A stretch of DNA of 64,000 nt from Arenicola marina (lineage: Eukaryota > Annelida > Polychaeta > Arenicolidae), in assembly GCA_964019135.1 (NCBI GenBank), contig OZ025256.1, forward strand, positions 34,444,035-34,508,034, written 5' to 3'. Positions 50,564 to 61,559 of this stretch are shown piece by piece (the first letter of the stretch is position 1; each line of letters starts with the position of its first letter). The notes below the pieces were generated by a model, which worked only from the letters and a program-made list of their open reading frames with translations, did no database searches and had not been told where the DNA came from. The translations under genes and the position numbers were made by a program.

Positions 50564-52659
50564 CTTAATTGTTACTTTAACACGACTGATTTTATCACAG
50601 TTTTGTCCAAACCAAGAAATCAATCATGAACGCTTTGACAAATTATAAATAAGCTTTATTTAAATCAAGTGTTAAATAGGAATAACATTATAAAATTTAA
50701 AAAAAAAATCTTAAATATTGTGACATTATATAAATCCTCAATCATGCACTTTGTATTTAGCAAATATTTGATATCAAATAATGTGTAAAATATGTATCTA
50801 CATTTTTGTCTAAATGTATATATTACATAAATGGCACATAGATATAGATCTAAGCATATGGGAAATGTTATGTACCTTACGTATGTTTTAATCTATGATT
50901 AATTCTTTTTCAATTTGTCAAATTTTAGTTTTTTGATTATATTGAAAATGAGTTTTTTGCAAGTCACCGGTCAAGTGAGCATATTCAGAAAACATTGCAA
51001 AGTATGTAAAATATGAATTAGGCAAGAGTATAAAGTAGGTAGATACAAATGTCAACTAAATCTATGAAGAAATGAAAAAGTTAACAGACAGCATAAAACT
51101 CTAGAACATTTAAATAAAATTGATAAATTTGCCGCCGTTGACAAAGTTTTGGAGAAAGTGAAAGAGTTTGGGCTTATTTAAGATTAAAAATTGCCCCTGA
51201 AATAGTTTTAACGCATATAAACGAAACAACCAGGAAAGAAAAGCAGACGCGTGGCTATTTAGAAAAAATTAATGTGATTGTAGGCGGAAATACGTGGAAG
51301 AAACCTCCGATCTTGCGGACGTTTCGCGATAATCGAAAATTTTTACTTTCCAGTTCAGCGGGTGGGGGGGGGGGGGGCTGACCAGCTGATGCCTTCAGTG
51401 ACCCCTCAAGAGAAATGACAGTGGAAGTGTAATTTAATTAATCAAATTAAAAAGACACATCAGCTATACATATTATTATTTGTTATCGACACAAGTCTCC
51501 ACATGTCAGCTTGCTCACTCTCTAGTAATGGAAAAGTGACGGTACTGGTCTAGTTTGTGATTCTCATGAAACTGTTTGTCAAAATACCCATAAAAACTAT
51601 GAATGTGAAAGAACTAAAGCAATTTAGAAAGATAATGTTAATACAATAAATTTACAACGTTGTTCTTTTGAAATTTGCCTATTTGGATGGTAGTTGCATT
51701 CAGGATCGAAAAACTGTAATTTTGACGGCACAGGCTGTCCATACTTGTCACCCCATCACTCCAGATCAGTGTAAACATTGGGCAATCATCTTTGGGCAAT
51801 CATGAGCATCTGTGCTCATATGGCATATGAGCCATATGAGCACATAATGGCTCTGTATAGTAAACTCAGATGATCAAGTATTAAGCAGCAAGTATTACTT
51901 TTTCACCTGGGTAATTTACTTTGTCTGAGAGAATTGTACATGTAGTTGTCTTCTCTATATAGATACCTTTGTTTAGTCATACACTGAATCTCCAAAACTC
52001 CCATGATTGGAGCTTGGCCCAGTACCTTATTATATATAAACATGTATCAAATTTATCATCAATCTGTCAAACCCCTAATATATAAAGTTATTTCTATATT
52101 CACAGCATATTGTCAAGAGGCTGGTTGAGGCAATGGACTATTGAACACATGGAGGAGAACCAACTCATGCTAACCCTTTAGTGTTACTGTTTCGTGAGAG
52201 GTCAAACTTGCGAGAATGGTGCTTTGTCAAGACCAGGACACCACATCTGGAGCCATCACAGGATGCTGTTTCATGACTATCACAGTGAAGCACAGTTCGA
52301 ATGCAAGATTTTGAAATGAAATGAGCCAGGGATTTTTTAGAAATAGGAGCTGGGTCATTATGAAAACTTGGTAGCCAATGTTGATTTACATCAATGCTAC
52401 CAGGGGAACAGATATATTCCATGTTCTGCGTGCAGCACCCTTTTTTGTTGCTGTAAAACTATCCAATAATATTCTCATGCAGTCACTTTTCTCATCTTTA
52501 TGTATATATGTAGTTACAGTTATAACTGTTATAAAAAGAAATTTATAATATGTTTTATTTTATTATATTGGTTACTCTTTGAAGCAAATACCGATATTTA
52601 GTGCTTAAAATTTCATATTGATGATTTAGTTGATATTTGAGGCTTAAGTTAATGTCTGG
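50564..52659. other. AT-rich intergenic sequence
   Basis: About 2.1 kb with no convincing gene. It has a poly-A run near 50,699-50,708 and a G run at about 51,360-51,378. A reverse frame of 85 codons at 52,165-52,422 has no recognisable domain or splice context. Confidence 0.5.
51811..51844. repeat. Perfect 14-bp inverted repeat (hairpin)
   Basis: tgtgctcatatggc at 51,811-51,824 is exactly complementary to 51,831-51,844, with a 6-base loop atatga. A direct repeat gggcaatcat lies just upstream. I cannot assign a function. Confidence 0.8.
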
Positions 52660-52943
52660 TATATATTTGACATGTATATAGTGATGAAAGATTTTGTTAA
52701 CCACATTCCAACTCCCTTCCTTCAACTTCCAACAGGAAGATACTGTTAAGATCAGGGGCAGATCTACAGGTGGGGTCAGGAGGGTTGCAACCCCCCCCCC
52801 TCCTTGGGAACTTGAATATACACGGTAAAAGTCGGGTTCTTCGAGTACCCCCGCCCCCGAGTTGCAAGTTTCCCGGCACAATGCACTCCCCCCACCCCTA
52901 ACCCGGTCGCAAGTTTTTAGAGAGCAACCCCCTCCCCTTTCCA
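52660..52943. repeat. Duplicated segment, copy 1, holding a truncated MITE
   Basis: About 284 bp, nearly identical to 53,544-53,839 (offset 884). Both start at tatatatttgacatg and include 92 bp outside the MITE. The MITE part starts at about 52,752 (tcaggggcagatc) and is cut off at 52,943, so this copy lacks the right terminal inverted repeat. Confidence 0.85.
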
Positions 52944-53543
52944 CTCTGAACTTAATTATTATGAATGTGTGTGACCATGAAAGGTTAACTCCCTAGATTC
53001 TTTTCTAAGTGATGCGAAGCCTGCATAAACAGGTACAGAACTGTTAATGAACCTGTAATTTTATGTGCTATAGAACTAAAATTGCTTTTTTCTCTAATCA
53101 AAACCTATAATTTTCACCAAATAACATAATACAAATTTCTATCTCACCAAAAGATAAAATCACCTAACAAACAAAAGCTCTTTCACTATAAGACGCAGCA
53201 TATGAGAGGAGTGATGCAGTAAAATGTTCATTGATTACTTTTAAACAATTAAACGTAATAATGTGCAATAAAATAATATATCACAGGCTTATGATGATAC
53301 TTAATATATGATAATGCTTATAATGATACTTAATGAAAGTAAAATATTACTTTAATAGGTTGATGCAGGTAATTTTATATTGATCTTTATGACCTGAATG
53401 TTGCTGAACAATCAAAGTTTACATGACCAATTTTTCAAAAGAAAGTCAGGTGACCCATTATAGCTTTAAAAGGGGCATACCATTTGATTCCAGGAGGTAG
53501 GGTGGGGGGCATGGTTGTAAGTTTATCAGGCCTCCCTCTAATG
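52944..53543. other. AT-rich sequence between the duplicated segments
   Basis: About 600 bp, no gene seen. Confidence 0.5.
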
Positions 53544-53839
53544 TATATATTTGACATGTATATAGTGATGAAAGACTTTGTTAACCACATTCCAACTCCC
53601 TTCCTTCAACTTCCAACAGGAAGATACTGTTAAGATCAGGGGCGGATCTACAGGTGGGGTCAGGAGGGTTGCAACCCCCCACCCCCCCCCCCCCACTCCT
53701 TGGGAACTTGAATATACACTGTAAAAGTCGGGTTCTTCGAGTACCCCCGCCCCCGGGTCGCAAGTTTCCCGGCACAATGCACTCCCCCCACCCCTAACCC
53801 GGTCGCAAGTTTTTAGAGAGCAACCCCCTCCCCTTTCCA
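53544..53839. repeat. Duplicated segment, copy 2
   Basis: Matches 52,660-52,943, differing mainly in the length of a poly-C run near 53,680-53,695. It continues into the complete MITE that ends at 53,860. Confidence 0.85.
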
Positions 53840-53860
53840 AAATCCTTGATCCGCCCCTGA
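53636..53860. mobile_element. MITE with 13-bp terminal inverted repeats
   Basis: tcaggggcggatc at 53,636-53,648 is exactly inverted at 53,848-53,860 (gatccgcccctga). The element is 225 bp, C-rich and non-coding. The CAGGGGCGGATC terminus is, as I recall, common among animal non-autonomous DNA elements. No clear target duplication is visible, so the superfamily is uncertain. Confidence 0.6.
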
Positions 53861-54623
53861 CTGATGTAATGCTGTTTTAATACTTTTGCAGTTAAAGAAT
53901 ACAGAGATCTCACGTTGAATGCTAAATTCACAGGCATCGTAAAGTGACAGAGGGAGGGGTGGGCGCTATTGGGCCCATATAGGCCTACCGTATAGGGCTA
54001 TAGGGCCTACTACACGGGCCGCATAGTCGCACCCCCACCCCCTCCCTCACCCCTAGTCTTGACACGAGTCTGACTTGCAGGCCTTGCACGATACGGAGAC
54101 GAGAGAGCCCGCTCCGGCGCGGTTCACAGCGGAATAGCCATGGGGGTCATGCAACAGGGCTACCCACTTTCCCTTCTTTCCGTCGCTTTACGGCGCCTAG
54201 CTGTGGCTAGATTGTAGACATCTACATTTTGGACATTACAATTCATTGCATGCAAAAATAAATCGACTTCCAGATTTAAAGTTTAAAGTGAAACAAAACC
54301 ATCGCCCCCTCTCGCCCTTGGAATCAAATGGCCCGTCCCTCAGCGACTTTCCGACATATTTTTGCCGAGTTGGTACCTGCGCCAGTAAACCACCGGTGCA
54401 GCCGATTGCAAAGTTCAAAAAATGAAGAAAGTGTGTCTTGTCATGGTCAAAAAGTGATGCCAAAACATCAAAACGGTCTTGCTTTACCTTTATCGTGTAG
54501 CGTAATGACGCATTATTGTGTTCTTACGCCATACACCACACAGCTTTGCAGCGGAATGGTTATGTCGACCACTTGCTCTCGCCATCTTGGTTGGTGAGAT
54601 GCCGCGGAGGCTGATGGGATTTG

Positions 54624-54631
54624 TGACGTCA
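54624..54631. promoter_or_regulatory. Consensus CRE (TGACGTCA)
   Basis: A full palindromic CREB/ATF site. It overlaps the first two bases of the 24-bp palindrome and lies about 40 bp upstream of the minus-strand AAGATGGCG start context. Confidence 0.5.
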
Positions 54632-54653
54632 CTGTACGGAATTCCGTACAGTG
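54630..54653. repeat. Perfect 24-bp palindrome
   Basis: cactgtacggaa followed directly by its exact complement ttccgtacagtg, with no spacer. A 24-bp perfect palindrome is unlikely in random DNA of this length, but no function can be assigned. Confidence 0.9.
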
Positions 54654-54713
54654 AATTTAGCCGTTTACAGACCCAATCTGAGTGAGCTGGCCACGCAGCG
54701 TGGGGCTGCATTC

Positions 54714-55805
54714 GTTTTTGCTTTTATTATGAGTATTTTTTATTGAGTATTGAGTGAATCATATGACCCGGACATTCTTTGCGTACTAGATCTACTCATA
54801 TGATAGACCCACGTGAAATGGCACGATAGCCCTATAGCCTTACAGGCTGAAAGTGCCGTTAAACCCAAATCAAACCACGTGAAAACTTGTGTACACAAGC
54901 GTTGTTGAACCCCGTGTTTTACCCGGGGAGATATTATGCTGGGTAAATGGAATTATGCTGACATATTTTATCTCATGAAAAGACCAATGTGGCAATAATT
55001 CTACCCCCCCCCCCCACACACACACACACCCTCCATGCACGTATTAATTGACTGTGCCTGTGTCGTTGCATGAACTAATCGGTCTAATCTTAAAACAGTG
55101 ATGACCACTTTTATGGGAGAATGTGGTTGTTGCACGAAATGCAGGGAAACAAATAATTGCACCCCTCGAGAATTGAACGCACGACCCCACTATCAAAAGG
55201 GAAACGCTCTACCGACCGAGCTACGCGGTCTTCAACGTTACGCAAGGCGTTTCAGTGCGTCATATTGTATCTCCAGCAACCCTGCCAAGTTTGTAATAAA
55301 AACACCATTAACGTTTGATTTAATTTGCCGTTAACTTTCCAATGGACGAATCAACATATGGACCTTAGCTATCTTCCACTAAGCAGATAAGCTCTGTTAA
55401 AGTGATAGCATCCCACTGCTGGTCGGGGATACCTCCCAGCTTGAGGGGGTCACCCGTTCCGTGTGGCATAGGCCTACACGTTCGGCTGTTGTCAAATGTG
55501 CTCGAAAAAGATTAAAATTTGCAGAAATAGGTCGTCTTTGTTAATTATTGTTAATGAAACTTGCAAGTATAACCTCGTTCTCGCGTGGGAATTCCCAACA
55601 TGTGAATAAGGCGAATGTGGAGGAGACTAGCCCTATTTTGGCCCCAACGTACCTTGCACACCAGAGCTGGCTGGTACCTGGCTGTACCTGGCTGGTACCT
55701 GGCCCCACACATGCACAGAACACCAGATAGGCCACTCTGCCTTCGACTCCATTATATCTCTGTTGTCGCCTACTTCCTAAAGACATTTTCACACTCGCTC
55801 GCCAG
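54714..55805. repeat. 1.1-kb direct duplication, copy 1
   Basis: Matches 56,094-57,193 closely over its length, with differences in an AC/poly-C tract near 55,007-55,030 and scattered substitutions. The right end is at gctcgccag (55,805). It contains gtgccgttaaacccaaat, reminiscent of widespread animal SINE tails, a tRNA-Lys-like segment, and a short ctggctggtacc repeat. The ends are not TG...CA and there is no target duplication, so this is a tandem duplication (unit about 1,380 bp), not an LTR pair. Confidence 0.9.
55159..55230 (-). mobile_element. tRNA-Lys-like SINE head or tRNA pseudogene, copy 1
   Basis: On the minus strand: A box TAGCTCGGTCGG with a perfect D stem (GCTC with GAGC), a CTTTTGA loop placing UUU in the anticodon position, and a B box CGTTCAATTCT. 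A and B boxes are at tRNA spacing (8-19 and 52-62). The acceptor, anticodon and T stems pair poorly, so it is not a working tRNA gene. Confidence 0.55.
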
Positions 55806-56093
55806 ATCTAATGGGAGACACTGCTGCGGGTTCGCTGCGAAATAGCTTCCGGGTGATTTCAGTAATAAAAATGACCGATTTCAGGCAGATGAACAGGGTG
55901 TGTGTGTTCTGGAGCAAGTACATGTGAAAAAGGAGGGTCTTTTGGGGCGAGTATATTTGAAAAAAAGTGGGGTATTTCCCGCGGCATGCAGCAAGGGTCA
56001 ATTGACATGAAAGCTCCCCTATATTTTTTAACTCGCTTTCCACGTCAGCTAGGATCTTTGTGTTGTGACATTTTAGTCTATGGACCTACTATT
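55806..56093. other. Spacer between duplicate copies
   Basis: 288 bp that belongs to the duplicated unit but is not repeated after copy 2. No gene seen. Confidence 0.5.
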
Positions 56094-57193
56094 GTTTTTG
56101 CTTTTATTATGAGTATTTTTTATTGAGTATTGAGTGAATCCTATGACCCGGACATTCTTTGCGTACTAGATCTATTCATATGATAGACCCACGTGAAATG
56201 GCACGATAGGCCTATAGCCTTACAGGCTGAAAGTGCCGTTAAACCCAAATCAAACCACATGAAAACTTGTGCACACAAGCGTTGCTGAACCCCGTGTTTT
56301 ACCCGGGGAGATATTATGTTGGGTATATGGAATTATGCTGACATATTTTATCTCATGAAAAGACCAATGTGGCAATAATTCTACCCCCCCCCCCCCACAC
56401 ACACACCCTCCATGCACGTATTGATTGACTGTGCCTGTGCCGTTGCATGAACTAATCGGTCTAATCTTAAAACAGTGATGACCACTTTTATGGGAGAATG
56501 TGGTTGTTGCACGAAATGCAGGGGAAAAAATAATTGCACCCCTCGAGAATTGAACGCACGACCCCACTATCAAAAGGGAAACGCTCTACCGACCGAGCTA
56601 CGCGGTCTTCAACGTTACGCAAGGCGTTTCAGTGCGTCATATTGTATCTCCAGCAACCCTGCCAAGTTTGTAATAAAAACACCATTAACGTTTGATTTAA
56701 TTTGCCGTTAACTTTCCAATGAACGAATCAACATATGGACCTTAGCTATCTTCCACTAAGCAGATAAGCTCTGTTGAAGTGATAGCATCCCACTGCTGGT
56801 CGGGGATACCCCCCAGCTGGAGGGGGTCACCCGTTCCGTGTGGCATTGGCCTACACGTTCGGCTGTTGTCAAATGTGCTCGAAAAAGAATTTGAAAGAAA
56901 ATAAAATTTGCAGAAATAGGTCTTATTTGTTAATTATTGTTAATGAAACTTGCAAGTATAACCTCGTTCTCGCGTGGGAATTCCAACATGTGAATAAGGC
57001 GAATGTGGAGGAGACTAGCCCTATTTTGGCCCCAACGTACCTTGCACACCAGAGCTGGCTGGTACCTGGCTGTACCTGGCTGGTACCAGGCCCCACACAT
57101 GCACAGAACACCAGATAGGCCACTCTGCCTTCGACTCCATTATATCTCTGTTGTCGCCTACTTCCTAAAGGCATTTTCACACTCGCTCGCCAG
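56094..57193. repeat. 1.1-kb direct duplication, copy 2
   Basis: Second copy, 1,100 bp. It has a small insertion near 56,888 (aatttgaaag region) and a shorter AC tract near 56,396 than copy 1. Confidence 0.9.
56536..56607 (-). mobile_element. tRNA-Lys-like SINE head or tRNA pseudogene, copy 2
   Basis: Same segment as 55,159-55,230, carried by the duplication. Confidence 0.55.
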
Positions 57194-57412
57194 GGCGGCG
57201 CTGCGTAAATTAATAACACCGTATTAGGTGATGAAAAGGAACAGTTCAATCACAGTTATAACTTTTTTGAAATGATACCAGATGTTTTTTGCTGTATTAA
57301 ATACACAGAGCTCATTATTTTTATGTTTTATTCTTGAAAATTATAATGTTGCAAGAAATTACAGCTGATTCGACAGTTTTTCAAGAATGTAGCGCCACCG
57401 TGCGAGGAGCTT
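57194..57412. other. Unique sequence before the assembly gap
   Basis: No gene or clear repeat seen. Confidence 0.5.
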
Positions 57413-57612
57413 NNNNNNNNNNNNNNNNNNNNNNNNNNNNNNNNNNNNNNNNNNNNNNNNNNNNNNNNNNNNNNNNNNNNNNNNNNNNNNNNNNNNNNNN
57501 NNNNNNNNNNNNNNNNNNNNNNNNNNNNNNNNNNNNNNNNNNNNNNNNNNNNNNNNNNNNNNNNNNNNNNNNNNNNNNNNNNNNNNNNNNNNNNNNNNNN
57601 NNNNNNNNNNNN
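57413..57612. other. Assembly gap of 200 N
   Basis: Exactly 200 undetermined bases. The round number implies a fixed-size scaffold join rather than a measured distance. Frames reported across it have no meaning. Confidence 0.98.
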
Positions 57613-57663
57613 CTGCAGGATACAACTTCCCAATATACATGCCACTCAACTAGCGTGTCGGTA

Positions 57664-58306
57664 GGGGACGCCCATTTGCTGTGGCGGTACGTAAGGGGTA
57701 TGAACAGCCATGTGCTGTGGGCGGTACGTAAGGGGTATGGATGGCCATGTGCTGTGGGCGGTACGTAAGGGGTATGGACGGCCATGTACTGTGGGCGGTA
57801 CGTAAGGGGTATGGATGGCCATGTGCTGTGGGCGGTACGTAAGGGGTATGGGCGGCCATGTGCTTTGGGCGGTACGTAAGCGGTATGGACGGCCATGTGC
57901 TGTGGGCGGTACGTAAGGGGTATGGACGGTCATGTGTTGTGGGCGGTACGTAAGGGGTATGGACGGCCATGTGCTGTGGGCGGTACGTAAGCGGTATGGA
58001 CGGCCATGTGCTGTGGGCGGTACGTAAGGGGTATGGACGGCCATGTGCTGTGGGCGGTACGTAGGCGGTATGGACGGCCATGTGCTGTGGGCGGTACGTA
58101 AGCGGTATGGACGGTCATGTGTTGTGGGCGGTACGTAAGGGGTATGGACGGCCATGTGCTGTGGGCGGTACGTAAGCGGTATGGACGGCCATGTGCTGTG
58201 GGCGGTACGTGAGGGGTATTGACGGCCATGTGCTGTGGGCGGTACGTAAGGGGTATGGACGGCCATGTGCTGTGGGCGGTACGTAAGGGGTATGGACGGC
58301 CATGTT
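57664..58306. repeat. Minisatellite C: 37-bp unit, about 17 copies
   Basis: The unit is ggccatgtgctgtggg, then cggtacgtaaggggtatggac, with palindromic TACGTA in each copy. Variants are agcggtat for aggggtat and gttgtggg for gctgtggg. The minus strand has no stop in any frame, producing overlapping reverse frames of 99-206 codons that are not genes. It starts about 50 bp after the assembly gap. Confidence 0.95.
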
Positions 58307-59639
58307 CTTATTTTTCGCGTGCTATTGCTTGTTTTATCTGTTTATTGTAAAGCAATTTCCCAAAGTAAACAGCAACAGCTGCTCGGTCGTTCAGTTCGGT
58401 AATTACAAAAAATATACTCAGAAAATGACGGCTGCCTGAGCACGTGACACCTGTACTCTGTCTCGCCAACACGCGGTAGCAATGTGAGTGCGCACCCAAT
58501 GACATCTCATTGTTAAAGGAGACTGGATCTTAAAGTTAAGCCTATCTAATATCTGGTGGCAGACTTCCAGGAGTTGAGAAGCGAGGGCATTAAGCCCCTA
58601 TGAGCCCGACTGATGCGTGCGTGGCGGACTGCTAGATCGGATGGCTTGTCACCATCTTTGTTTTTCTATTTACTGATCGGCACTGATAGCACCAACCTTT
58701 ATTTAGACTCAAAGTGTGGTCTTTCCATTGTTGAATAACAATCACCTATCATAAATAAGTTAGTATAAGACCGGAATAGTAAGTTCAGCATGGTTACCTT
58801 GCCGCTTCGTTTGTTTCCATGGGTTAAAATAGTAAATTGTACGCAGAATAAAGAGAACAAATTATAGCAGGATGAATTTTAAGAGGTGAACAAAGCAGTA
58901 CATGAATATAACGTTATTTACATGCATCGCATGTAAAATAGAGCATAATTTTTTGGTCCTGTTCGTTACCTCTCGACCGCGGCGGCTTCTGCAGGTGAGC
59001 GCGGTGGATGGACTACACACGGTCATCTCACCCAATTTTTTTTTTTTTTTTGTTTTTTTTTTTTTATCCCTGTTGTATGCTATGTTGTATTGTATTGATT
59101 CCTGGTCGAAATAAATGATGACGATGAGTCCCGCTTATAGTGCAACACAAATCTGGGTTCTTCTTCCGGCTATAAAGTAAATAAGATCATGAAATAAGAA
59201 CAGCATAGAACTAAAACATATAACACCACTTTTAACAAACCTATGTAAACTCTTTGGTGTAAGTCGGGATGCGTTTCACTGGCAGGGAAGCGTTGTGCAA
59301 TAACTCTCTAACCTTGGCAGTCATGCATTACGACAGCTCTATTCGACAGAAAAAGGAAGTGATGTACAGTGGTTGTATAATTCTCAATCGAATAGGACAT
59401 TAGTATGGGGCTGAGCAAAATACACGGCCCCGACGTTTCAACTTTACGCGCCCAGGTCTGAGACCAACCACATTCACTTCACCTTCCTGGTCGGCCAAGT
59501 GGCGTAATGGCTGCGCGACGTGTTTGTCCTCTGTATCGGACCGTCCAATCAGAAAGAAGATGCAGACCAGGGCCTTACGTGGCTAGCTCTGACATCAAAA
59601 CCACCACCAAGGTAAAGGTTTTGAATAACACAAATAGTC
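58307..59639. other. Intergenic sequence with poly-T tract
   Basis: About 1.3 kb without a supported gene. A poly-T tract lies at about 59,036-59,065 (broken by one g), followed by an AATAAATGATGACGATGAG run at 59,110, which resembles the 3' end of some LINE-type repeats. Near 59,490 there is an isolated A-box-like TGGCGTAATGG with no B box. Confidence 0.45.
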
Positions 59640-61198
59640 CGGACACCACAGCCGTCAGCCCTTGAGGCCGTGACACCACAGCCGTCAGCCCTTGAGGCCG
59701 GGACACCACAGCCGTCAGCCCCTGAGGCCGGGACACCACAGCCGTCAGCCCTTGAGGCCGGGACACCACAGCCGTCAGCCCTTGAGGCCGGGACACCACA
59801 GCCGTCAGCCCTTGAGGCCCTGACACCACAGCCGTCAGCCCTTGAGGCCGGGACACCACAGCCGTCAGCCCTTGAGGCCGTGACACCACAGCCGTCAGCC
59901 CTTGAGGCCGTGACACCACAGCCGTCAGCCCTTGAGGCCGGGACACCACAGCCGTCAGCCCTTGAGGCCGTGACACCACAGCCGTCAGCCCTTGAGGCCG
60001 GGACACCACAGCCGTCAGCCCTTGAGGCCGTGACACCACAGCCGTCAGCCCTTGAGGCCCTGACACCACAGCCGTCAGCCCTTGAGGCCGGGACACCACA
60101 GCCGTCAGCCCTTGAGGCCGTGACACCACAGCCGTCAGCCCTTGAGGCCGGGACACCACAGCCGTCAGCCCTTGAGGCCGTGACACCACAGCCGTCAGCC
60201 CTTGAGGCCGGGACACCACAGCCGTCAGCCCTTGAGGCCGGGACACCACAGCCGTCAGCCCTTGAGGCCCTGACACCACAGCCGTCAGCCCTTGAGGCCG
60301 TGACACCACAGCCGTCAGCCCTTGAGGCCGGGACACCACAGCCGTCAGCCCTTGAGGCCGTGACACCACAGCCGTCAGCCCTTGAGGCCGGGACACCACA
60401 GCCGTCAGCCCCTGAGGCCGGGACACCACAGCCGTCAGCCCTTGAGGCCGTGACACCACAGCCGTCAGCCCTTGAGGCCGGGACACCACAGCCGTCAGCC
60501 CTTGAGGCCCTGACACCACAGCCGTCAGCCCTTGAGGCCGTGACACCACAGCCGTCAGCCCTTGAGGCCGGGACACCACAGCCGTCAGCCCTTGAGGCCG
60601 TGACACCACAGCCGTCAGCCCTTGAGGCCGGGACACCACAGCCGTCAGCCCTTGAGGCCGGGACACCACAGCCGTCAGCCCTTGAGGCCGTGACACCACA
60701 GCCGTCAGCCCTTGAGGCCGTGACACCACAGCCGTCAGCCCTTGAGGCCGTGACACCACAGCCGTCAGCCCTTGAGGCCGTGACACCACAGCCGTCAGCC
60801 CTTGAGGACACGACACCACAGCCGTCAGCCCTTGAGGCCGTGACACCACAGGCGTCAGCCCTTGAGGCCGTGACACCACAGCCGTCAGCCCTTGAGGCCG
60901 TGACACCACAGCCGTCAGCCCTTGAGGCCGTGACACCACAGCCGTCAGCCCTTGAGGCCGTGACACCACAGCCGTCAGCCCTTGAGGCCGTGACACCACA
61001 GTCGTCAGCCCTTGAGGCCGTGACACCACAGCCGTCAGCCCTTGAGGCCGTGACACCACAGCCGTCAGCCCTTGAGGCCGGGACACCACAGCCGTCAGCC
61101 CTTGAGGCCGTGATACCACAGCCGTCAGCCCTTGAGGCCGTGACACCACAGCCGTCAGCCCTTGAGGCCGTGACACCACAGCCGTCCGCCCCTGCGGT
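59640..61198. repeat. Minisatellite D: 30-bp unit, about 52 copies
   Basis: The unit is gacaccacagccgtcag, then cccttgaggccgt. The only frequent variation is at the junction, gccg-tgac, gccg-ggac or gccc-tgac. Because 30 is a multiple of 3 and the unit has no stop in several frames, both strands hold long frames: + strand 59,670-61,298 (repeating TPQPSALEAV/G/L) and two on the minus strand (557 and 534 codons, repeating ADGCGVTASR and QGLTAVVSRP). None has flanking domain sequence, a signal peptide or a splice context, so I treat them as artefacts. The right part (from about 60,720) uses almost only the t variant. Confidence 0.93.
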
Positions 61199-61559
61199 CG
61201 ACCCGGAAGGGAAAGTCCCCACCTCGCGAGCGTGCTTCTCGCGTCACGGTCCGATGCGTCCCGTGTTAAGGCGAGAAGATTTGAGTTTTTCTTCGTGATA
61301 CGCTTCAGCGGTATAAGTATGTGGGTTACCTCTCAACCTCAACACTTCACAACCTCACAATCCGGTTCGCCAGCCAGCAGTGAGCAGGAACAGACGGACG
61401 GAGTCAGGTGTATATATATTTGTACACTGGAATGATCCTGCGCTAGTGGAAGGTGAGTTTAGTTTATAAACACCGCTTGCACCGCTCCATTACGCAAGAC
61501 TAACGTTGTGGCAGATCGTTCCTTGTGTGTAGGCCTACATCTATACATATAAGGGCTAC
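61199..61559. other. Unique spacer between minisatellites D and E, possible promoter
   Basis: About 360 bp. It includes gggaaagtcccc (61,209-61,220, complement a kappaB-like site), a TATA-like tataagta near 61,313, and a donor-like GAAG-GTGAGTTT near 61,448. These could make a short first exon on the + strand, but no coding sequence or acceptor follows, since E begins at once. Confidence 0.3.

Larger units (their letters stand above)
53861..54713. other. GC- and CpG-richer stretch, possible minus-strand promoter
   Basis: No complete gene. Read on the minus strand it shows a CRE at 54,624-54,631, then about 40 nt further an ATG in AAGATGGCG (ATG at 54,585-54,583, a YY1-like start context). 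A short 31-codon frame follows, ending at 54,490 (MARASGRHNHSAAK...). A GTAAGA donor-like site lies inside that frame. This could be a first exon, but I recognise no domain and see no acceptor partner. Confidence 0.3.

Noticed and set aside
52165-52422. 85-codon reverse frame
   Set aside because: No recognisable domain, no clear splice context, and length within chance for the region.
54236-54597. Frames of 75-89 codons on both strands, briefly considered as a zinc-finger (THAP-type) exon
   Set aside because: The expected cysteine and histidine pattern is absent and the frames overlap on opposite strands.
54714-57193. LTR pair of an LTR element
   Set aside because: Two 1.1-kb direct repeats surround 288 bp, but the ends are not TG...CA, there is no target duplication, and no primer-binding or polypurine site is visible. 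A tandem duplication explains it.
57328-57896. Frames running through the N gap
   Set aside because: The gap bases are unknown, so continuity is meaningless.
57646-58303. Reverse frames of 62-206 codons over minisatellite C
   Set aside because: Stop-free complement of a 37-bp unit; several overlapping phases give the same peptide.
59480-59540. Possible tRNA-derived element
   Set aside because: TGGCGTAATGG resembles an A box, but no B box lies at the right distance.
59549-61298. Frames of 534-557 codons on both strands
   Set aside because: A 30-bp unit without stops keeps any frame open. No non-repeat coding sequence of note lies at either end.
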